64,000 nt of DNA. Origin: Stappia sp. ES.058. Lineage in GTDB: Bacteria; Pseudomonadota; Alphaproteobacteria; Rhizobiales; Stappiaceae. Shown piece by piece: positions 1-9,056 of the stretch; the first letter of the stretch is position 1; the number at the start of each line of letters is the position of its first letter. Both the position numbers and the translations under genes were made by a program. The DNA is taken from positions 1,550,001 through 1,614,000 of the forward strand of contig NZ_LT629784.1 in the NCBI RefSeq assembly GCF_900105595.1. Reading direction: 5' to 3'. The notes under the pieces are model-generated. The model was not told the DNA's origin. It worked only from the letters and a program-made list of their open reading frames with translations, and ran no database searches.

Positions 1-137
1 GAGACGAGCCGTTTCTGGTTGTCGATGTGCCGGTCGGGGAAATCCGCAACCTGCGCGCTGGCGGGGCGGAGGTCTGGCCGGGCGCCTGGAGTGCGGCCGG
101 CGTATCACTCCGGAATGCGCGAAAGGATGCGCGATGA
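1..137 (+). CDS. C-terminal end of an unidentified protein (5' truncated by window)
   Basis: An open frame entering from the left edge (codons from base 3) ends at TGA 135-137. The last 44 residues include DEPFLVVDVPVGEIRNL and the basic tail SLRNARKDAR. The stop overlaps the ATG of the next gene (ATGA at 134-137), which suggests translational coupling. I do not recognise the family from this tail, and no motif allows a function to be assigned. Confidence 0.5.
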   Translation, partial: DEPFLVVDVPVGEIRNLRAGGAEVWPGAWSAAGVSLRNARKDAR

Positions 138-529
138 CCACCGCGGGGTGGGCGCCTTGCCGGCCGAAGGCCATGCCGCTTGTGCTGGCGGGACTGTCCG
201 GCCTGATCGGTGTGGGGATGTCGGCGGCGGCCACGCATTCTCCGGCTGCCGCGCTGCTCGATCCGGCCGCCCGGATGCTTCTCGCCCATGCGTCCCTGTT
301 CCTGTTTCTCAGCCTTGCCGGAGATTTGTCTCCCCGCGTCGCAGGTACGGCGATCTGCTGGATCGCGGCTGTCGGTCTGGCGTTGTTTTGCGGCGATTTG
401 AGTGCGCGCGCCGTCTTCGGGACGCGCCTTTTCGCATTCGCGGCACCGCTTGGCGGCAGCCTGCTGATTCTGGCCTGGGCGGGGCTCGCCTTTGCCGGTG
501 TTGCCGCGCTGGTGCAGCGCAACAGGTGA
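134..529 (+). CDS. DUF423 family small membrane protein
   Basis: This 131-residue protein is made almost entirely of four hydrophobic helices. Its C-terminal half carries the DUF423 (YgdD-like) pattern: a short GDL-x-ARA-x-FG-x-RLF segment followed by a glycine-rich AAPLGGSLLI stretch and a final helix. The family is a four-helix inner-membrane protein of unknown function, usually about 120 residues long, so the length fits. Its ATG overlaps the stop of the upstream gene by four bases, suggesting a shared transcript. The assignment rests on pattern recognition of the second half; the first 15 residues are atypical and the true start could be the Met at residue 14. Confidence 0.7.
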   Translation: MTTAGWAPCRPKAMPLVLAGLSGLIGVGMSAAATHSPAAALLDPAARMLLAHASLFLFLSLAGDLSPRVAGTAICWIAAVGLALFCGDLSARAVFGTRLFAFAAPLGGSLLILAWAGLAFAGVAALVQRNR

Positions 530-629
530 GAGCGCATGGAACCGTTTTGCCCGCGACGCATTGTGCCGTCCCGATGTCGGTTTTGCACAAGCGCCAACGC
601 TCATGGAGCGGCACAAATCAGGGACGATG

Positions 630-652
630 TGCGAAGGGGCATGCCTTTCGCA
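630..652. promoter_or_regulatory. Inverted repeat upstream of soxB, possible operator
   Basis: The arms TGCGAAGG and CCTTTCGCA flank a short centre about 20 bp before the soxB start. The arms pair except for one extra A. The position fits an operator for a regulator of sarcosine catabolism, but no regulator gene is adjacent, so this is inference. Confidence 0.35.
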
Positions 653-671
653 CCACCAAACCGAGGTTCGC

Positions 672-1925
672 ATGACTCGTTTCTCGTTCTGGGAACTGGC
701 CCGCAAGGCGGTGAACGCCCATCAGGACTGGGGCCACCAGTGGCGCAAGCCCGACCCGAAGCCCGAATATGACGTGATCATCATCGGTGCCGGTGGGCAT
801 GGCCTTGCGACCGCCTATTACCTTGCCAAGGAACACGGCATCACCAATGTGGCCGTGCTGGAAAAGGGCTGGCTCGGCGGCGGCAACACCGGGCGCAACA
901 CCACCATCGTGCGCTCCAACTACCTGTGGGAGGAGAGCGAGGGTCTCTACGACCACGCGATGGACCTGTGGCAGGACCTGTCGCAGGAACTAAATTACAA
1001 CATCATGTATTCCGCGCGCGGCGTGATGATGCTGGCCCATACGGTGCACGACGTTCAGGTGTTCAAGCGCCACGTCCATGCCAACCGGCTTGCCGGCGTG
1101 CAGAACGAGTGGCTGACGCCGGACGAGGCCAAGGACTATTGTCCGCCGCTCAACATTTCTAAGAACATCCGCTATCCGGTCATGGGCGCGGCCCTCCAGC
1201 GCAAGGCGGGCGTCGCCCGTCACGACGCGGTCGCCTGGGGCTATGCGCGCGGTGCGGACAAATACGGTGTCGACATCATCCAGAATTGCGCCGTGACCGG
1301 CATCCGCCGCAACGCCGATGGCTCCGTTTCGGGCGTCGAGACGTCGCGCGGCTTCATCGGCGCGAAGAAAGTCGGCGTTGTCGCCGCCGGCCACACCAGC
1401 GTGGTGATGGACATGGCCGGCGTGCGCATGCCGCTTGAATCCAACCCGCTGCAGGCGCTGGTCTCCGAGCCGGTCAAGCCGTGCTTTCCCTGCGTGGTCA
1501 TGTCCAACACGGTGCACGCCTATCTGTCGCAGTCCGACAAGGGCGAACTGGTGATCGGCGCCGGCACCGACCAGTATGTCTCCTACAGTCAGACGGGCGG
1601 CCTCCAGATCACCACGCACACGGTGGATGCCATTTGCGAGCTGTTTCCGATGTTCCGCCGCATGCGCATGCTGCGAAACTGGGGCGGCATCGTTGACGTC
1701 ACCCCGGATCGCTCGCCGGTTATCGGCAAGACGCCGGTTTCGGGGCTTTTCGTCAACTGCGGCTGGGGTACGGGCGGCTTCAAGGCAACACCGGGATCGG
1801 GGCATGTCTTTGCGCATACGATCGCGCGCGACGAGCCGCATCCGATCAACGCACCCTTCACGCTGGACCGGTTCCGCACCGGCCGGTTGATCGACGAGGC
1901 GGCGGCTGCCGCCGTGGCACACTGA
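672..1925 (+). CDS. soxB: Sarcosine oxidase beta subunit
   Basis: SoxB is the flavin subunit of heterotetrameric sarcosine oxidase, which oxidises sarcosine to glycine and passes the methyl unit to tetrahydrofolate as 5,10-methylene-THF, producing H2O2. The protein has 417 residues, the usual family length. A Rossmann motif (YDVIIIGAGGHGLATAYY, residues 33-50) opens the DAO-type FAD domain. A conserved GVARHDAVAWGYARG segment contains His184, in the region where family members attach FMN covalently. The C-terminal part has the typical GWGTGGFKATPGSG motif. The ATG at 672 follows a GAGG ribosome site and gives a start matching homologues (MTRFSFWELA). The gene heads the operon soxB-soxD-soxA-soxG with only ten bases before soxD. 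Confidence 0.96.
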   Translation: MTRFSFWELARKAVNAHQDWGHQWRKPDPKPEYDVIIIGAGGHGLATAYYLAKEHGITNVAVLEKGWLGGGNTGRNTTIVRSNYLWEESEGLYDHAMDLWQDLSQELNYNIMYSARGVMMLAHTVHDVQVFKRHVHANRLAGVQNEWLTPDEAKDYCPPLNISKNIRYPVMGAALQRKAGVARHDAVAWGYARGADKYGVDIIQNCAVTGIRRNADGSVSGVETSRGFIGAKKVGVVAAGHTSVVMDMAGVRMPLESNPLQALVSEPVKPCFPCVVMSNTVHAYLSQSDKGELVIGAGTDQYVSYSQTGGLQITTHTVDAICELFPMFRRMRMLRNWGGIVDVTPDRSPVIGKTPVSGLFVNCGWGTGGFKATPGSGHVFAHTIARDEPHPINAPFTLDRFRTGRLIDEAAAAAVAH

Positions 1926-1935
1926 GGCAAGTCAG

Positions 1936-2241
1936 ATGCTGTTGATTTCCTGTCCATGGTGCGGCGTCGAACGCCCAGAGATCGAGTTCCGCTACGGCGG
2001 CGAGGCGCATATCGACCGTCCCGGTCAACCCGGCAATCTCACGGACGAGCAATGGGCCGATTTTCTCTACATGCGCAGCAACCCCAAGGGCCTGCTGGCG
2101 GAGCGCTGGCGTCACGTGCACGGCTGCGGTCGGTTCTTCAATGCTGTGCGGCATACGGTGAGCGACCGCTTCTTCGCCGTCTACAAGACAGGTGAGCCGT
2201 GCCCGGATCTCGACACGCTGCGTAAGGAGGCCGGCCTGTGA
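1936..2241 (+). CDS. soxD: Sarcosine oxidase delta subunit
   Basis: This 101-residue protein is the small zinc-binding subunit of heterotetrameric sarcosine oxidase. It opens with the zinc ligands C-P-W-C-G and has the downstream HVHGCGRFFNAVRHTVSD segment that supplies the His and Cys ligands. The subunit is structural and holds the alpha and beta chains together. Its stop overlaps the GTG start of soxA by four bases (GTGA), and AAGGAGG inside its 3' end serves as the soxA ribosome site. Confidence 0.96.
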   Translation: MLLISCPWCGVERPEIEFRYGGEAHIDRPGQPGNLTDEQWADFLYMRSNPKGLLAERWRHVHGCGRFFNAVRHTVSDRFFAVYKTGEPCPDLDTLRKEAGL

Positions 2242-5200
2242 CGCAAGAAAACCGCACGACCGAAGGCGGCCGCATCGACCGCGGTACGCCCGTTTCCTTC
2301 ACCTTCGACGGCAAGCGCTACGCGGGCTTTGCCGGCGACACGCTGGCCTCCGCGCTGCTTGCCAACGACGTTCATCTGGTCGGACGCTCGTTCAAGTACC
2401 ACCGCCCGCGCGGCATCGTCACCGCCGGATCGGAAGAGCCGAACGCGCTTGTCGGTGTGGCGCGCAGCCAGGCGAAACACGCCAGCGGTGAGGCGACGCC
2501 AAATCTGCGCGCCACGCAGGTCGAGATCCACGACGGATTGGCGGCGGAAAGCCAGAACCGCTGGCCGTCGCTTTCCTTCGACATCGGCGCGGTCAACGAC
2601 AAGTTCTCGCCGCTCTTTGTCGCGGGCTTCTATTACAAGACCTTCATGTGGCCGAAGAGCTTCTGGAACAAGGTCTACGAGCCCTTCATTCGCGCCGCCG
2701 CCGGTCTCGGCAAGGCGCCGAAAAAGCCCGACACCGACACCTATGCCAACACCTATGCCCATTGCGACGTGCTGGTCGCCGGCGGCGGACCTGCGGGGCT
2801 TGCGGCGGCGCTCGGTGCGGCACGCAACGGCGCGCGCGTGATCCTGGCGGATGAACAGGCGGAGTTCGGCGGCAGCCTGTTGCATGAGGCCGGTGCCGAG
2901 ATTGACGGCATGTCGGCGGCCGATTGGGTCAAGGCCGCCCTTGGCGAACTTTCCGGGAATGAGCGGGTGACGCTTCTGCCGCGCACCACGGTCTTCGGCT
3001 ATTTCAACCAGAATTTCCTCGCGCTGGCCGAGCGCGTGACCGACCACCTTGCGGAACCGGATCCGTCCCTGCCGCGCGAGCGCATGTGGCAGGTTCGCGC
3101 CCGCGAAGTGGTGATCGCCAGTGGCGCCATCGAGCGTCCGCTGGTCTTCCCCGAAAATGATCGCCCCGGCGTGATGATGGCCGAGGCCGGACGGATCTAC
3201 GCCAATCGCTTCGGCGTTCTTCCCGGCAGGCGAACCGCGGTCGCAACCGCCTGCGACAGCGCCTGGCGCGGGGCTTTCGACATCGCGGAAGCCGGTGGCG
3301 CCATCGCGGTGATCGCCGACCTGCGCGCCGATCCGCCGGCGGCGCTTGTCGAGCGCGCCAAGTCCCTTGGCATTCCCGTGGAGGCGGGCTGCGCGGTCAC
3401 CGGCGTCATCGGAAAAACGCGCGTGAAACGGGTTCTGCTCGGCCGCATGTCGGAGGCGGGCGTTCTGTCGGCAGGCGAGGTCGAGGCCGACTGCCTGCTG
3501 ATGTCGGGCGGCTGGACGCCGAATGTCAGCCTGCATTCGCAGGCGCGCGGAAAACTCGACTGGAACGCCCAGATCGGCGCCTTCCTGCCGGGCAATCCCG
3601 TTCAGGCGCAACGCTCGGCCGGAAGCTGCAAGGGGGTCGACGGCCTCGCCGAGGTGCTGGCCGACGGCGCGCGCGCAGGCGCTGCGGCCGCGAATGCCGC
3701 CGGCCACGACGGGAAAGCCCCGACATTCGCCGCAACCGGTGGCGAGGCGGGGTCCGGCTGGTGGCTTGGCGCCGTGCCGCATGACCGCGATGCCGCGCGC
3801 GTGCGCGCGTTTGTCGACTTCCAGAACGACGTCACAGCCAAGGATGTGAAGCTTGCCGTGCGCGAGGGCATGCAATCCATCGAGCACATCAAGCGCTACA
3901 CGACGACCGGCATGGCGACCGATCAGGGGCGCCTCTCCAACATGAACGCGCTGTCGATCGCCTCCACGGCGCTTGGCAACGAAATCCCGCAGGTGGGGCT
4001 AACGACGTTCCGTCAACCCTATACGCCGGTCACCCTCGGGACGCTTGCGACCACCTCGCGCGGCGACCTGTTCGACCCCGTGCGCAGGACGCCGATCCAC
4101 GACTGGGCGGCGGAGCAGGGCGCGGCCTTCGAGGATGTCGCGCTGTGGAAACGTGCCTGGTACTTTCCGAAAGCCGGCGAGGACATGCATGGCGCCGTGG
4201 CGCGCGAGTGCCGCACGGTGCGCGAAAGCCTGGGGATCTTCGACGCGACCACCCTCGGCAAGATCGAGATCGTCGGGCCCGATGCGGCGGAATTCCTCAA
4301 CCGCATCTACACCAACCCCTGGACGAAGCTTGGCGTCGGGCGGTTGCGCTACGGGCTGATGCTCAATGAGGCCGGCTTCATCATGGATGACGGTGTCGTT
4401 GGACGGCTGGCGGAGGACCGTTTCCACATCACGACCACCACCGGTGGCGCGCCGCGCGTTCTTGCCCACATGGAAGACTATCTCCAGACCGAGTGGGGCG
4501 ATTTGAACGTCTGGCTCACCTCAACCACCGAACAATGGGCGGTGATCGCCGTTCAGGGGCCGAAGGCGCGTGAAGCGATTGCCCCGCTTGTCGACGACAT
4601 CGATCTCGCGACCGACGCCTTCCCGCATATGTCGGTGCGTGAGGGACATGTCATGGGCGGCGTGCCGTGCCGGCTGTTCCGCATGAGTTTTACCGGAGAG
4701 GCCGGCTACGAGGTGAACGTCCCGCCATCACGTGCGCGCGCTGTCTGGGAGGCGATCTGGTCCAATGTCGAAAAGCTCGGAGGCTGCGCCTATGGCACGG
4801 AGACGATGCACGTACTTCGCGCCGAAAAGGGGTTCATCATCGTTGGCCAGGAAACCGACGGAACGGTGACGCCGGACGATGTCGGCATGACCTGGGCCAT
4901 CGGCAAGAAGAAGCCGGATTTCGTCGGCAAGCGCTCGCTGGCACGCCCGGACCTCGTCGCCGAAGGTCGCAAGCAGATGGTCGGCCTGCTGACGAAAGAC
5001 GGCAAGACGCTGCTGGAGGAAGGCGCGCAGGTGACCGTGGAACGGACGCCGGCGCGCGGCACCTCCGCGCTCGGCCATGTCACGTCGTCCTATCATTCGC
5101 CGGCCGCCGATCGTCCGATCGCACTTGCCATGATCGCGAACGGACGCGCGCGTCTGGGTGAAACCCTTCACGTTCCGATGCCCGACGGCGGCATCGCCGT

Positions 5201-5255
5201 CGAGGTCGTCCAGCCCGTATTCGTCGATCCGGAAGGGAGCCGGCTTAATGTCTGA
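2238..5255 (+). CDS. soxA: Sarcosine oxidase alpha subunit
   Basis: This is the 1005-residue large subunit. Domain order is an N-terminal ferredoxin-like region (residues 12-95, with SFKYHRPRGIVTAG), a dinucleotide-binding domain (DVLVAGGGPAGLAAALGAA from about residue 175) that holds NAD, a central oxidoreductase part, and a C-terminal GcvT/aminomethyltransferase-like tetrahydrofolate domain (from about residue 620) that accepts the iminium product. The GTG start at 2238 is fixed by AAGGAGG seven bases upstream and by the four-base overlap with soxD. It overlaps soxG by eight bases, so translation of the operon is coupled throughout. Confidence 0.96.
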   Translation: MTQENRTTEGGRIDRGTPVSFTFDGKRYAGFAGDTLASALLANDVHLVGRSFKYHRPRGIVTAGSEEPNALVGVARSQAKHASGEATPNLRATQVEIHDGLAAESQNRWPSLSFDIGAVNDKFSPLFVAGFYYKTFMWPKSFWNKVYEPFIRAAAGLGKAPKKPDTDTYANTYAHCDVLVAGGGPAGLAAALGAARNGARVILADEQAEFGGSLLHEAGAEIDGMSAADWVKAALGELSGNERVTLLPRTTVFGYFNQNFLALAERVTDHLAEPDPSLPRERMWQVRAREVVIASGAIERPLVFPENDRPGVMMAEAGRIYANRFGVLPGRRTAVATACDSAWRGAFDIAEAGGAIAVIADLRADPPAALVERAKSLGIPVEAGCAVTGVIGKTRVKRVLLGRMSEAGVLSAGEVEADCLLMSGGWTPNVSLHSQARGKLDWNAQIGAFLPGNPVQAQRSAGSCKGVDGLAEVLADGARAGAAAANAAGHDGKAPTFAATGGEAGSGWWLGAVPHDRDAARVRAFVDFQNDVTAKDVKLAVREGMQSIEHIKRYTTTGMATDQGRLSNMNALSIASTALGNEIPQVGLTTFRQPYTPVTLGTLATTSRGDLFDPVRRTPIHDWAAEQGAAFEDVALWKRAWYFPKAGEDMHGAVARECRTVRESLGIFDATTLGKIEIVGPDAAEFLNRIYTNPWTKLGVGRLRYGLMLNEAGFIMDDGVVGRLAEDRFHITTTTGGAPRVLAHMEDYLQTEWGDLNVWLTSTTEQWAVIAVQGPKAREAIAPLVDDIDLATDAFPHMSVREGHVMGGVPCRLFRMSFTGEAGYEVNVPPSRARAVWEAIWSNVEKLGGCAYGTETMHVLRAEKGFIIVGQETDGTVTPDDVGMTWAIGKKKPDFVGKRSLARPDLVAEGRKQMVGLLTKDGKTLLEEGAQVTVERTPARGTSALGHVTSSYHSPAADRPIALAMIANGRARLGETLHVPMPDGGIAVEVVQPVFVDPEGSRLNV

Positions 5256-5823
5256 CACCGCCCTTTATGCTCCCGCCGCGACAGACGCCGCGTCCTTTGT
5301 CTCGCGCCCGGATGTCACGGTGACGCGGGCAGCGCCACTCGCGCGGCTCGCGTTTCGCGGCGATGCAGCGGCGGCCGGAAAGGCTGGCGCGGCTTTCGGG
5401 GCGTCACTGCCGGTCTCGCCCCTTGCCGCGAACCACGTCGGCAAGCGCGCCGGGCTCTGGCAGGGTCCGGACGAATGGTTGCTGCTGGCTGCGCCCGAAA
5501 CCGTGGTTGAGGATGTGCCCTGGGGGCTTGCGAAGAGCCTCTCCGAAGAGATTGCGACGGCTCTTGGCGACCTGCCCCATTCGGTTGTCGATGTGACGGA
5601 GCGCAATGTCGCGCTGATCATCAGCGGGCAAGGGGCAGCGCGGCTTCTCAACGCGCAGGTGTTTCTCGATCTCGACGAAAGCGCCTTTCCCGTCGGACAG
5701 GTCACGCGCACGCTCTTCACCAAGGCGGAGATCGTGCTTTGGCGCACGGGACCCGAGACATTCGTCCTGGAATGCTGGCGCAGCTTCGCTTCTTACGTCG
5801 AAGGTCTGCTGGCGGAAGGCTAG
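5248..5823 (+). CDS. soxG: Sarcosine oxidase gamma subunit
   Basis: This is the 191-residue gamma subunit, itself a truncated GcvT-like fold that packs on the folate domain of SoxA. Family features are the LWQGPDEWLLLAP-like strand, the HSVVDVTERNVALIISG segment and the C-terminal FVLECWRSFASYVEGLL helix. It closes the operon with the usual SoxBDAG order. The ATG at 5248 lies inside the soxA end and has GGAAGGGAG upstream. Confidence 0.95.
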   Translation: MSDTALYAPAATDAASFVSRPDVTVTRAAPLARLAFRGDAAAAGKAGAAFGASLPVSPLAANHVGKRAGLWQGPDEWLLLAAPETVVEDVPWGLAKSLSEEIATALGDLPHSVVDVTERNVALIISGQGAARLLNAQVFLDLDESAFPVGQVTRTLFTKAEIVLWRTGPETFVLECWRSFASYVEGLLAEG

Positions 5824-6158
5824 GAAGACGCAACGGACGTCTTGACCGGCGCGAAGATAGCCGCTTCGGCTGTTCCTATATATTGATTTGAAAAGATCAT
5901 CTTTTCGAAACGGTACATGGAGATACTGAGCAATCAGCGGTCTAGGGTGTGCGCCGGCGCTCTTTCTGCCAACGGATCGCACCTTGGCCAGCTGTGGGAT
6001 CATCGTTTTTAACTTCTGATCTTGAACGGACCCGAAGGCGGATCACCGATCCGTTTTTGGAAAGCCTGTGCGGTTCGGTTCGACCGGCCGCTCGTCGTAT
6101 GCCGATTTCCGGAACCTCCGGTAAGGCCAAAGCGACACTGAACAAGGACATTTCAAAA
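5824..6158. other. Intergenic region between soxG and the carbonic anhydrase gene
   Basis: No gene is visible in these 335 bases. A small hairpin AGCCG-CTT-CGGCT at 5863-5875 follows soxG but lacks a T-run. An AT-rich stretch around 5878-5910 contains a perfect palindrome, listed separately, and probably holds the carbonic anhydrase promoter. Confidence 0.5.
5890..5906. promoter_or_regulatory. Perfect 8-bp palindrome, possible operator
   Basis: GAAAAGAT-C-ATCTTTTC is a perfect inverted repeat with a one-base centre in an AT-rich spot about 250 bp upstream of the carbonic anhydrase gene. Its form suits binding by a dimeric repressor. The regulator and target are not identifiable here. Confidence 0.35.
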
Positions 6159-6884
6159 ATGTGTGACAATCATTCCTTCGACGTGTCGCGTCGCGGCCTG
6201 CTCGGTCTCGGTGCGGCGGCAGCCTCGACCGCCTTTGCCGGCGGCTTTGTGCTTCCCGGTAGGGCCCTGGCGGAGGAGACGCCGGCGGCTCCCAATGATA
6301 TTGGCCCCGACGAAGCGATGAAACGCTTGAATGACGGCAATGCCCGCTACGTGTCCAATACACCGGCAAATGCCGACTTTTCGGCGGGCCGCGCTGCGCG
6401 CGCGGGCGCGCAATACCCTTTCGCGGGCCTGCTTTCGTGTGCGGATTCGCGCGTTTCGCCGGAACTTGTCTTCGACCAGGGACCGGGTGAACTGTTCGTC
6501 ATGCGCGTCGCAGGCAATTTCGTCGACGTGAGCGGTCTTGCCAGCATCGAGTTCGGCGTTGCCGCGCTTGGGATTCCGCTGCTTGTCGTGCTCGGCCACA
6601 GCAATTGCGGCGCCATTTCGGCCACGATCGACGTCATCGAGAACGGCACCGAACTGCCGGGGCACCTGCCGGAACTCGTCAACGCACTGAAGCCCGGGGT
6701 TGAGATGGCGCTCGCGGAGAAGCCGGCCAATCCGCTTGATGCGGCGACCCGACAGAACGTGCTCTACAACGTCGAGAAGCTGAAGGCCGCGACACCCATC
6801 GTCGCAGATGCTGTGGCCGCTGGTCGGGTGAAGGTTGTCGGCGGTGTCTACGATATTGCCACCGGCAAGGTCGAGTTTCTCTGA
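6159..6884 (+). CDS. Tat-exported beta-class carbonic anhydrase
   Basis: This protein interconverts CO2 and bicarbonate. It has 241 residues. Residues 9-38 form a twin-arginine signal (VSRRGLLGLG followed by an Ala-rich core and an ALAEE cleavage region), so the enzyme is expected in the periplasm. The beta-CA zinc site is complete: Cys94 and Asp96-Arg98 in CADSR, and His147 and Cys150 in HSNC-G. The start ATG at 6159 follows AAGGACA and places the signal at the very N-terminus; the frame is open further upstream but lacks family similarity there. A periplasmic beta-CA is less common than the cytosolic form. Confidence 0.92.
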   Translation: MCDNHSFDVSRRGLLGLGAAAASTAFAGGFVLPGRALAEETPAAPNDIGPDEAMKRLNDGNARYVSNTPANADFSAGRAARAGAQYPFAGLLSCADSRVSPELVFDQGPGELFVMRVAGNFVDVSGLASIEFGVAALGIPLLVVLGHSNCGAISATIDVIENGTELPGHLPELVNALKPGVEMALAEKPANPLDAATRQNVLYNVEKLKAATPIVADAVAAGRVKVVGGVYDIATGKVEFL

Positions 6885-6931
6885 ATCCGGTATGGCGGCG
6901 CGGTGTCCCGCGCCGCCGAATACCTGTCGTT

Positions 6932-8974
6932 TCAGGCAAAACCGCGCTTTTTCAACAGCGCATCCGCGTCCGGCAAGGATCCGCGGAAGGCGGTGTAGGC
7001 GTCCTTCGGGTCCTGCCGACCGCCGGCGGAGTAGATATGACGATGGAGCTTTTCCGCCAGCGTTGGATCGAAAATGTCGCCCGTCTCCTGGAACGCGGTG
7101 AAGGCATCGGCGTCCATAACCTCCGACCACATGTAGCTGTAGTAACCCGACGCATAGCCTTCGCCGGAAAACACATGGGCGAAATGCGTGGGCCTGTGCC
7201 GCATGGCGATCTGCTTCGGCATTTCCAGCCGCGCAAGCGTTGACGTCTCCAGTGCCGACGCATCCGTGTTTTCCGGCGGTGCGGTATGCGCGTCCAGATC
7301 GAAGAGGGCAGACGCCAGATACTCCACCGTCTCGAAACCGGAGTTGAAGGTCTGGGCGGCGAGAACCCGCTCGATCAGGTCCTGCGGCATCGGCGCGCCG
7401 GTATCGACATGTATCGCATGCCTCTGAAGGATTTCCGGCTGGTCCAGCCAGTGCTCGTATAGCTGCGACGGCAGTTCCACGAAGTCGCGCGATACAGATG
7501 TGCCGGAAACCATCGGATAGGTGACATTCGACAAGAGGCCGTGCAGCGCATGGCCGAACTCGTGGAACAGCGTATGCGCATCGTCGAAGGTCAGAAGTGT
7601 CTTTTGGCCCTTCGGCGCCTTGGCGAAATTCATCACGTTCACGATGATCGGTGTGATATCGCCGCCAAGCTTCTGCTGCTTGCGGAAAGCACTCATCCAG
7701 GCACCCGAGCGCTTCGAGGCGCGGGCGAAATAGTCACCGAGGAAGAGACCGATTTCCGTGCCGTCCCGGTCGCGCACGGAAAAGGCGCGCACGTCCGGAT
7801 GATAGAGATCGAGATCCTTCTCCTCCTGGAACGTCAGGCCGAACAGGCGGTTGGCGGTCTCGAATGCGGCCGTGACGATCGAATCGAGTTGCAGATACGG
7901 CTTCAGTTCCGCCTCGTCGATGGCATGATCGCGCTGACGCACGCGCTCGCAATAGTGGTGCCAGTCCCAAGGGGCGATCTCGATGTTATCGCCGTCCTGC
8001 GCGGCAAGGTCCTGCAGCGTTTTCGCTTCGTTGCGCGCCTTGGCGACCGCCGGCTGCCAAACGCTTTCCAGCAGGTTACGCACGGCATGCGGCGTTTTTG
8101 CCATGCTGTCGTCGAGTTTGTAGGCAGCGAAGTCGTCGAAGCCGAGCAGCTGTGCGCGTTCCCGCCGCAGCGTTAGCGTACGGGAAATGATCTCGCGATT
8201 GTCGGTGTCGCCACCGCCTTCGCCGCGCCCGCTCCAGGCCGTGAAGGCTGCTTCGCGCAGATCGCGCCGCGTCGAGAACTGCAGGAAGGGCTCGATCAGC
8301 GAGCGCGACAAGGTGATGACGTGTTTTCCAGCAAGACCCCGCTCGTCGGCCGCCTCGCTTGCGGCGGCGCGCAGAAACGGCGGCAGGCCGGCAAGGTCCT
8401 CTTCACCGTCCAGGACGAGATGATAGGCGGCCTCATCGGCCAGAACATTTTGCGAAAACTGGGTGCCGAGCACGGCGAGCTCCTGGGTGATCTCGCTCAT
8501 GCGCGTGCGGTCCACCTCGGTCAGTCCGGCCCCGGCGCGCTGGAACATTGTGTAATAGCGGTCCAGCACCCGCGCCTGCTCGGGATCGAGGCCAAGCGCC
8601 TCCCTGGTCTGCCAGAGCCGTTCGATGCGGCTGAACAGCGCCTGGTTCAACAGGGTTTCGCTGGAATGGCGGGCGAGCTTCGGCGCGAGGTCGCGCTCAA
8701 TCGCCTGAAGGTCGGGTGAGGTGTGCGCGCCGGTGAGATTGAAGAAGGTCGAGGCAACGCGCGTCAGCCGTTCGCCGGAGCGTTCCAGCGCCGCGATGGT
8801 GTTGTCGAAGGTTGGCTCCGCCGTGTCGTTCGCGATGGCCTCGATCTCAGCGCGCGCCTCCGCCAGCGTTATGTCGAAGGCCGGCGGGTAATGGGCCGGT
8901 TCGATGCGGGAAAAGGGCGGCAGGCCATAAGGCCCGGTCCAGGAGACGAGAAGAGGGTTTTCGGGGTCGCGCAT
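6932..8974 (-). CDS. M3 family metallopeptidase (oligopeptidase/dipeptidyl carboxypeptidase type)
   Basis: This 680-residue zinc metallopeptidase of family M3A degrades cytosolic oligopeptides. The catalytic motif is HEFGHALHG, and the downstream segment VSRDFVELPSQLYEHW is typical of the OpdA/Dcp branch, with a conserved C-terminal YASGYYSYMWSEVMDAD block. I chose the ATG at 8974 because AAGGAC precedes it and the protein then starts at the conserved NPLL-W-TGPYGLPPF segment; the open frame extends 36 codons further without similarity. Whether it is OpdA-like or Dcp-like cannot be decided by eye. It converges with the carbonic anhydrase gene. Confidence 0.93.
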   Translation of the reverse strand: MRDPENPLLVSWTGPYGLPPFSRIEPAHYPPAFDITLAEARAEIEAIANDTAEPTFDNTIAALERSGERLTRVASTFFNLTGAHTSPDLQAIERDLAPKLARHSSETLLNQALFSRIERLWQTREALGLDPEQARVLDRYYTMFQRAGAGLTEVDRTRMSEITQELAVLGTQFSQNVLADEAAYHLVLDGEEDLAGLPPFLRAAASEAADERGLAGKHVITLSRSLIEPFLQFSTRRDLREAAFTAWSGRGEGGGDTDNREIISRTLTLRRERAQLLGFDDFAAYKLDDSMAKTPHAVRNLLESVWQPAVAKARNEAKTLQDLAAQDGDNIEIAPWDWHHYCERVRQRDHAIDEAELKPYLQLDSIVTAAFETANRLFGLTFQEEKDLDLYHPDVRAFSVRDRDGTEIGLFLGDYFARASKRSGAWMSAFRKQQKLGGDITPIIVNVMNFAKAPKGQKTLLTFDDAHTLFHEFGHALHGLLSNVTYPMVSGTSVSRDFVELPSQLYEHWLDQPEILQRHAIHVDTGAPMPQDLIERVLAAQTFNSGFETVEYLASALFDLDAHTAPPENTDASALETSTLARLEMPKQIAMRHRPTHFAHVFSGEGYASGYYSYMWSEVMDADAFTAFQETGDIFDPTLAEKLHRHIYSAGGRQDPKDAYTAFRGSLPDADALLKKRGFA

Positions 8975-9056
8975 GTTTGTCCTTGAACGATTGGAGCACT
9001 GGATGGGGGCGTCCGCATAGGGCGTGAGTGGGATATGGGATGGGTCGCGGGATTTG

